Source of the DNA: Paracyclopina nana
Lineage: Eukaryota > Arthropoda > Copepoda > Cyclopoida > Cyclopettidae
Reading direction: 5' to 3'
Length of the DNA: 64,000 nucleotides
NCBI GenBank assembly: GCA_019096065.1
Contig: JAGUCH010000003.1
Span: 1,054,001 to 1,118,000, forward strand
Shown here: piece after piece, positions 59,744-64,000 of the stretch
Layout: each line of letters begins with the position of its first letter
Numbering within the stretch: the stretch's first letter is position 1
The notes under the pieces: generated by a model
Databases searched by the model: none
Told to the model about the DNA's origin: nothing
What the model saw: only the letters and a program-made list of their open reading frames with translations
Position numbers and translations under genes: made by a program

Positions 59744-60044
59744 TGATTTTTTACTGTAATGGTGTCAAATATTACATTGCCTTTGATATCTCATATTTTC
59801 CGAAATATACTATTATCTCTTTTTATGTAGACATGTTTTTGTAAATATTTATATCAAGCGCGGGAACGTAAAACCGGAGTGTAAGATGGCTGAGAATTGA
59901 ATATAAATTAGAAAAAAATAAGAGAAGCTTTTACTATCCCAAGCCGCAAAGTTTGCTATTTTAAAATCAATTGCTTACTTTTGCCCCATTAAAACAGTGG
60001 TTAGTAAAGCTTGCATTCAAATAAAAAAGCACAGTACACACAGC
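59744..60044. other. 3-prime flank of TRAP1
   Basis: AT-rich; no convincing AATAAA within 60 bp of the stop (ATTAAA-like and AATAAA-like variants occur further on, e.g. near 60019). No gene. Confidence 0.35.
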
Positions 60045-63000
60045 GGCTAGCCTTGTCATTTTCTCATTTTTCTGAACTCTAATCTGATAACTTTTCAGCC
60101 ACATTTTCTGATCTGAACTCTAATCTGATAACTTTTCAGCCACATTTTCCGACTACTTTGTGTGATCCCTTTTTCAGATCACTTCTCGACTCCTTTAAGA
60201 CTGCCCCGTTCTGTGACCACTTTCGGTGACACTTTTCTGATTGAGACATTTTTCTGGCAGTGACACTTTTCTGATGGTGACACTTTTCTTACTGCAACAC
60301 TTTTCTGACTGTGACACTGATCTTGCTGTTACACTTTTCTGACTGTGACACTTTTCAGACAGTGACACCTATCTGATTGTTACACTTTTGTGACTGTGAC
60401 ACTTTACTGACAGTTAAATTTTTCTGATGGCGACACTTTCCTGACTGTGACACTTTTCTGATTGTTACACTTATCTGACTGTGACACTTTACTGACAGTT
60501 ACACTTTTCTGACTGTCACACTTTTCTGACTGAGACACTTTTCTGACTGTGACACTTTTCTGACTCTGACACTTATCTAACTATTACACTATTCTGACTG
60601 TGACACCTTTCTGACTGTAACAGTTTTGTGACTGTGACACTTTACTGACAGCTACATTTTTCTGATGGCAACACTTTCCTGACTGACACTTTTCTTATTG
60701 TGACAGTTTTCTGACAGTGACACTTTTCTGATGGTGACACTTTTCTTTCTGCTACACTTTCCTGACTGTGACTCTTATGTTACTGTTACACTTATCTGAC
60801 TGTGCCACTTATATTACTGTTACACTTTTCTGACTGTGACACTTTACTGACTGTGACACTTTTCTGACTTTTACACTAATCTGACTGTGACACTATAATG
60901 ACCGTTACACTTTTCTGACTGTTACACTTTTCTGACTGAGACACTTTTCTGACTGTGACACTTTTGTGACTGTGACTTTTTATTGACAAATACATTTTTC
61001 TGATGGCAACACTTTCCTGACTGACACTTTTCTTATTGTGACAGTTTTCTGACAGTGACAGTTTTCTGATGGTGACACTTTTCTTACTGCAACACTTTCT
61101 TGGCTGTACACTTATCTTACTGTTACACTTTTCTAACCATGACACTTTTCTGACTGTTACACTTATCTGACTGTGCCACTTATATTACTGTTACACTTTT
61201 CTGACTATGACACTTTTCTGACAGTTACACTTATATGACTGTGACACTTTAGTGACAGTTACACTTTCTGACTGTTACACTTTTCTGACTGTGACACTTT
61301 TCTGACTGTGACACTCTTCTGACTGTGACACTTATCTGACTATTACACTTTTCTAACTTTTTTTAGGGTGACACTTCTTTGACTGTTGCACTTTTCTGAT
61401 AGTGACACTTTTCTTATTGTGACATATTTATTGTCAGTGACACCTTTCTGTTGGTGACACTTTTCTAGCTGTAACACTTTCTGACTATGACACTTAACTA
61501 ACACTTTTCTGATGGCGACACTTTCCTGACTGTGACACTTTTCTTATTGTGTCACATTTTCTGACTACTTTGTGTGATCCCTTTTTCAGATCACATCTCG
61601 ACTCCTTTCTGACTGCCCTTTTCTGTGACCACTTACGGTGACACTTTTCTGATTGAGACATTTTTCGGACAGTGACACTTTTCTGATGGTGACACTTTTC
61701 TTACTGCGACACATTCCTGACTGTGACACTTATCTTACTGTTACACTTTTCTTACTGTGACACTTATCCGACTATTACACTTATCTGACTGTGCCACTTA
61801 TCTTACTGTTACACTTATCTGACTATGACACTGTACTGACAGTTTCACTTTTCTGACTGAGACACTTATCTGACTGAGACACTTTTTTGACAAAGACTCT
61901 TTTCTGACTGTGACATTTTACTGACAGTGACACTTTTCTGACAGTGACACTTTTCTGACAGTGACACTTTTCTGATGGTGACACTTTTCAGAATGTGACA
62001 CTTTACTAACAGTTTCACTTTACTGACACACTTTTCTGACTGTTACACTTTTCTGACTGAGACACTTTTCTGACTATGACACTTATCTGACTGTTACACT
62101 TTTCTTACCAAGACACTTTTCTGACCGAGACTCTTTTCTGACAGTGACACTTTACTGACAGTGTCACTTTTCTGATGGTGACACTTTTCTGATGGTGACA
62201 CTTTTCTGATGGTGACACTTTTCTTACTGCAACACTTTCCTAACTGTGATGCTTATCTTACAGTTACACATTCCTAACTGTGACACTTATCTTACTGTTA
62301 CACTTTTCTGACAGTGACTCTTATCCGACTATTACACATATCTGACTGTTACACTTATCCGAATATTACACTTATCTGACTGTTACACTTAGCTGACTGT
62401 GCCACTTTTATTACTGTAACACTTTTCTGACTGTTACATCTGACTGTGACACTTTTCTGACCGAGACACTTTTCTGACCGAGACACTTTTCTGACAGTGA
62501 CACTTTTCTGACAGTGACACTTTTCTGATGGTGACACTTTTCTGACTGTGACAGTTTTGATCTAAGACTGCTTTCTGTAATGACTTTCTGTGACCACTTT
62601 TCTTAAACCACTTTTCTGATGGGGACACTTTTCTAACTAATACTACTTTCTGCCACTGCTTTATGTGACCGCCTTCTTTGATTGCTTTCTGTGATGACTT
62701 TCTGTGACCACATTTCTGACTGTGACACTTAATTGATTAAGACAACTTTCTTTCACTGTTTTAAGTGACAACATTCTATGATTGCTCTCTGTTATGACTT
62801 TATGTGATCACCTTTCTCAAACCACTTTTGTGACTGTGACTCTTTTCTGATTGTGACACTTTTCTGACTGAGACACTTTCTGACTGTGACATTTTTCTGA
62901 CAGTGAAATTTTTCTGATGGTGAAACTTTTCAGAATGTGACAATTTTCTGGCAGTGACATTTATCTGATGGTAACACTTTTCTGACTGTGACACTTTTCT

Positions 63001-63420
63001 ATCTAAGACTGCTTTTTGCAACTGATTCATGTGACCACATTCTTTGATTGCTTTCAGTTTTGACTTTCTCTGACCACTTTTCTGGTGGTGACACTTGACT
63101 AAGGCAACTTTCTTTCACTGTTTTATGTGACAACATTCATTGATTGCTTTCTGTGATGACTTTCTGTGACCACTTTTCTCAAACCACTTTTCTGCTGGAT
63201 GGTGACACTTTTCTGACTGTGGCGGCACTTTCCTGACTGTGGCGGCACTTTCCTGACTGTGGCGGCACTTTCCTGACTAAGGTAACTTTCTGTCACTGCT
63301 TTATGTGACTGCATTCTTTGATTGCTTTCTGTGACAACTTTTCTCAAACCACTTATCCTTTTCACTTTGTGTGACCACTTTTATCTGACCAATTTTCTGT
63401 GACCTCTGTCTCTTTCTAAT
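60045..63420. repeat. 3.4-kb satellite of a 17-bp unit
   Basis: Almost entirely degenerate copies of TGACACTTTTCTGACTG (roughly 180 units). Within it a larger block repeats: the segment starting near 60141 (ACTACTTTGTGTGATCCC) recurs near 61553, about 1.41 kb later. Toward the right end another motif, TTGATTGCTTTCTGTGATGAC, recurs irregularly, at about 90-290-bp spacing. Three units with GGCGGCACTTTC occur at 63213-63275. Minus-strand frames are long and stop-poor only because the unit lacks stops. Confidence 0.95.
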
Positions 63421-64000
63421 AACACTTTTTAGATTAAAATGTAGATCTTCTAGGCGAAACTGCCTTTTTATGAGAACTGTCTCAAAGTTTCTTTTTATTT
63501 GCTAAGTTGGTTTGCGTAGATCATCTTGCGTTTGCCCTCATCTGTCCACTCAAGTCCAAATTATGAATCGGGCTCCGTCCTAGGGTTTTTCCGATCCGCC
63601 AACTACGCAAAGTGTTTACTTTTTTGCCAGTAATTTTGAAACGACCTGATTGTCAATAAAACGTGCAAATTTTGCGGTTATCTGTCATAATTGATAACTC
63701 AAAAGAGTCGGGGGCGGGTCTGCTAGCTCATCCCAATGCAGGCCTTGCTACATTTATAGCTGGCTCGATTTTCTTGGTACTTGTCACAATCATGGAAAAT
63801 CATCATCATGGAAGAGGAAACAGTTTGGGACCTCTTTGTGGCTCGGTCAACTTGGGCTTGGATCAAGCTTGTCTCCAGATTCTGACATCTCCAGAGGAAC
63901 ATCATCCAAGTTTCTTAGCTCAAACCTCGGAATGCTTTGAATGTTGCTTCGCAGTACGATTGGATGACAAAATGGATCCAGCATTGCTGTCAATGCCAAA
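63421..64000. other. Sequence after the satellite, no gene seen
   Basis: Non-repetitive to the window edge, with no supportable exon. A gene could begin outside the window. Confidence 0.4.

Noticed and set aside
60876-63365. Several minus-strand open frames of 60-89 residues rich in VTVRKVSQSEKC
   Set aside because: They are read through the 17-bp satellite, which simply lacks stop codons on that strand; no independent coding signal.
60045-63420. CRISPR-like regular repeat appearance
   Set aside because: Contiguous tandem units without spacers, in a eukaryotic genome.

Overview
This is 64 kb of nuclear DNA from an invertebrate animal. It has GT-AG introns, mostly 50-65 bp, in AT-rich non-coding sequence, with GC-richer exons. 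An innexin gap-junction gene and a fast-evolving nuclear receptor suggest a protostome-type invertebrate, but I cannot name the species. I assembled 16 protein-coding genes by joining open frames at splice sites; for every multi-exon gene the phases sum correctly. No tRNA, rRNA or CRISPR array was found.

Layout. 1-13.5 kb is repeat-rich and gene-poor. It holds a gag-like ORF with three zinc knuckles ending in a candidate LTR, two copies of a foldback element built from 15-bp minisatellite units, a separate 307-bp inverted repeat, and one coiled-coil gene with a 3.5-kb intron. 13.6-35.9 kb is a dense housekeeping block: SNRK kinase (+), NPC1 sterol transporter (+), PRPF18 (-), RNF2/RING1 (-), YTHDC1 (+), SLC30A zinc transporter (-), METAP1D (-), SREK1IP1 (+), KDM8/JMJD5 (+) and calumenin (+). 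35.9-43.3 kb is sparse. It contains a decayed SGNH-hydrolase fragment, two unrecognised membrane-protein genes and small tandem repeats. 43.3-59.7 kb is dense again: innexin (+), nuclear receptor (-), a coiled-coil protein (+), a LAT-type SLC7 transporter (-), WDR7/rabconnectin-3 beta (-) and mitochondrial TRAP1 (+). 60.0-63.4 kb is a satellite of a 17-bp unit.

How the genes relate. These are mostly unrelated housekeeping genes. Three concern pre-mRNA processing (PRPF18, YTHDC1, SREK1IP1). Two act in lysosome or acidic-compartment biology (NPC1, WDR7). Two are mitochondrial (METAP1D, TRAP1). Several pairs are packed end to end: the coiled-coil and SLC7 stops are 12 bp apart, innexin and nuclear receptor 58 bp, YTHDC1 and SLC30A 63 bp. 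SREK1IP1 and KDM8 run in the same direction with only 4 bp between stop and start.

Most notable points: (1) the METAP1D homologue has lost two of the five metal-binding residues of methionine aminopeptidases; (2) the 4-bp SREK1IP1-KDM8 junction, together with AG acceptor-like sites just upstream of many start codons, suggests bicistronic transcription and perhaps spliced-leader trans-splicing; (3) a foldback-type element has terminal inverted repeats made of minisatellite units; (4) a clean three-exon gene for an unknown membrane protein.
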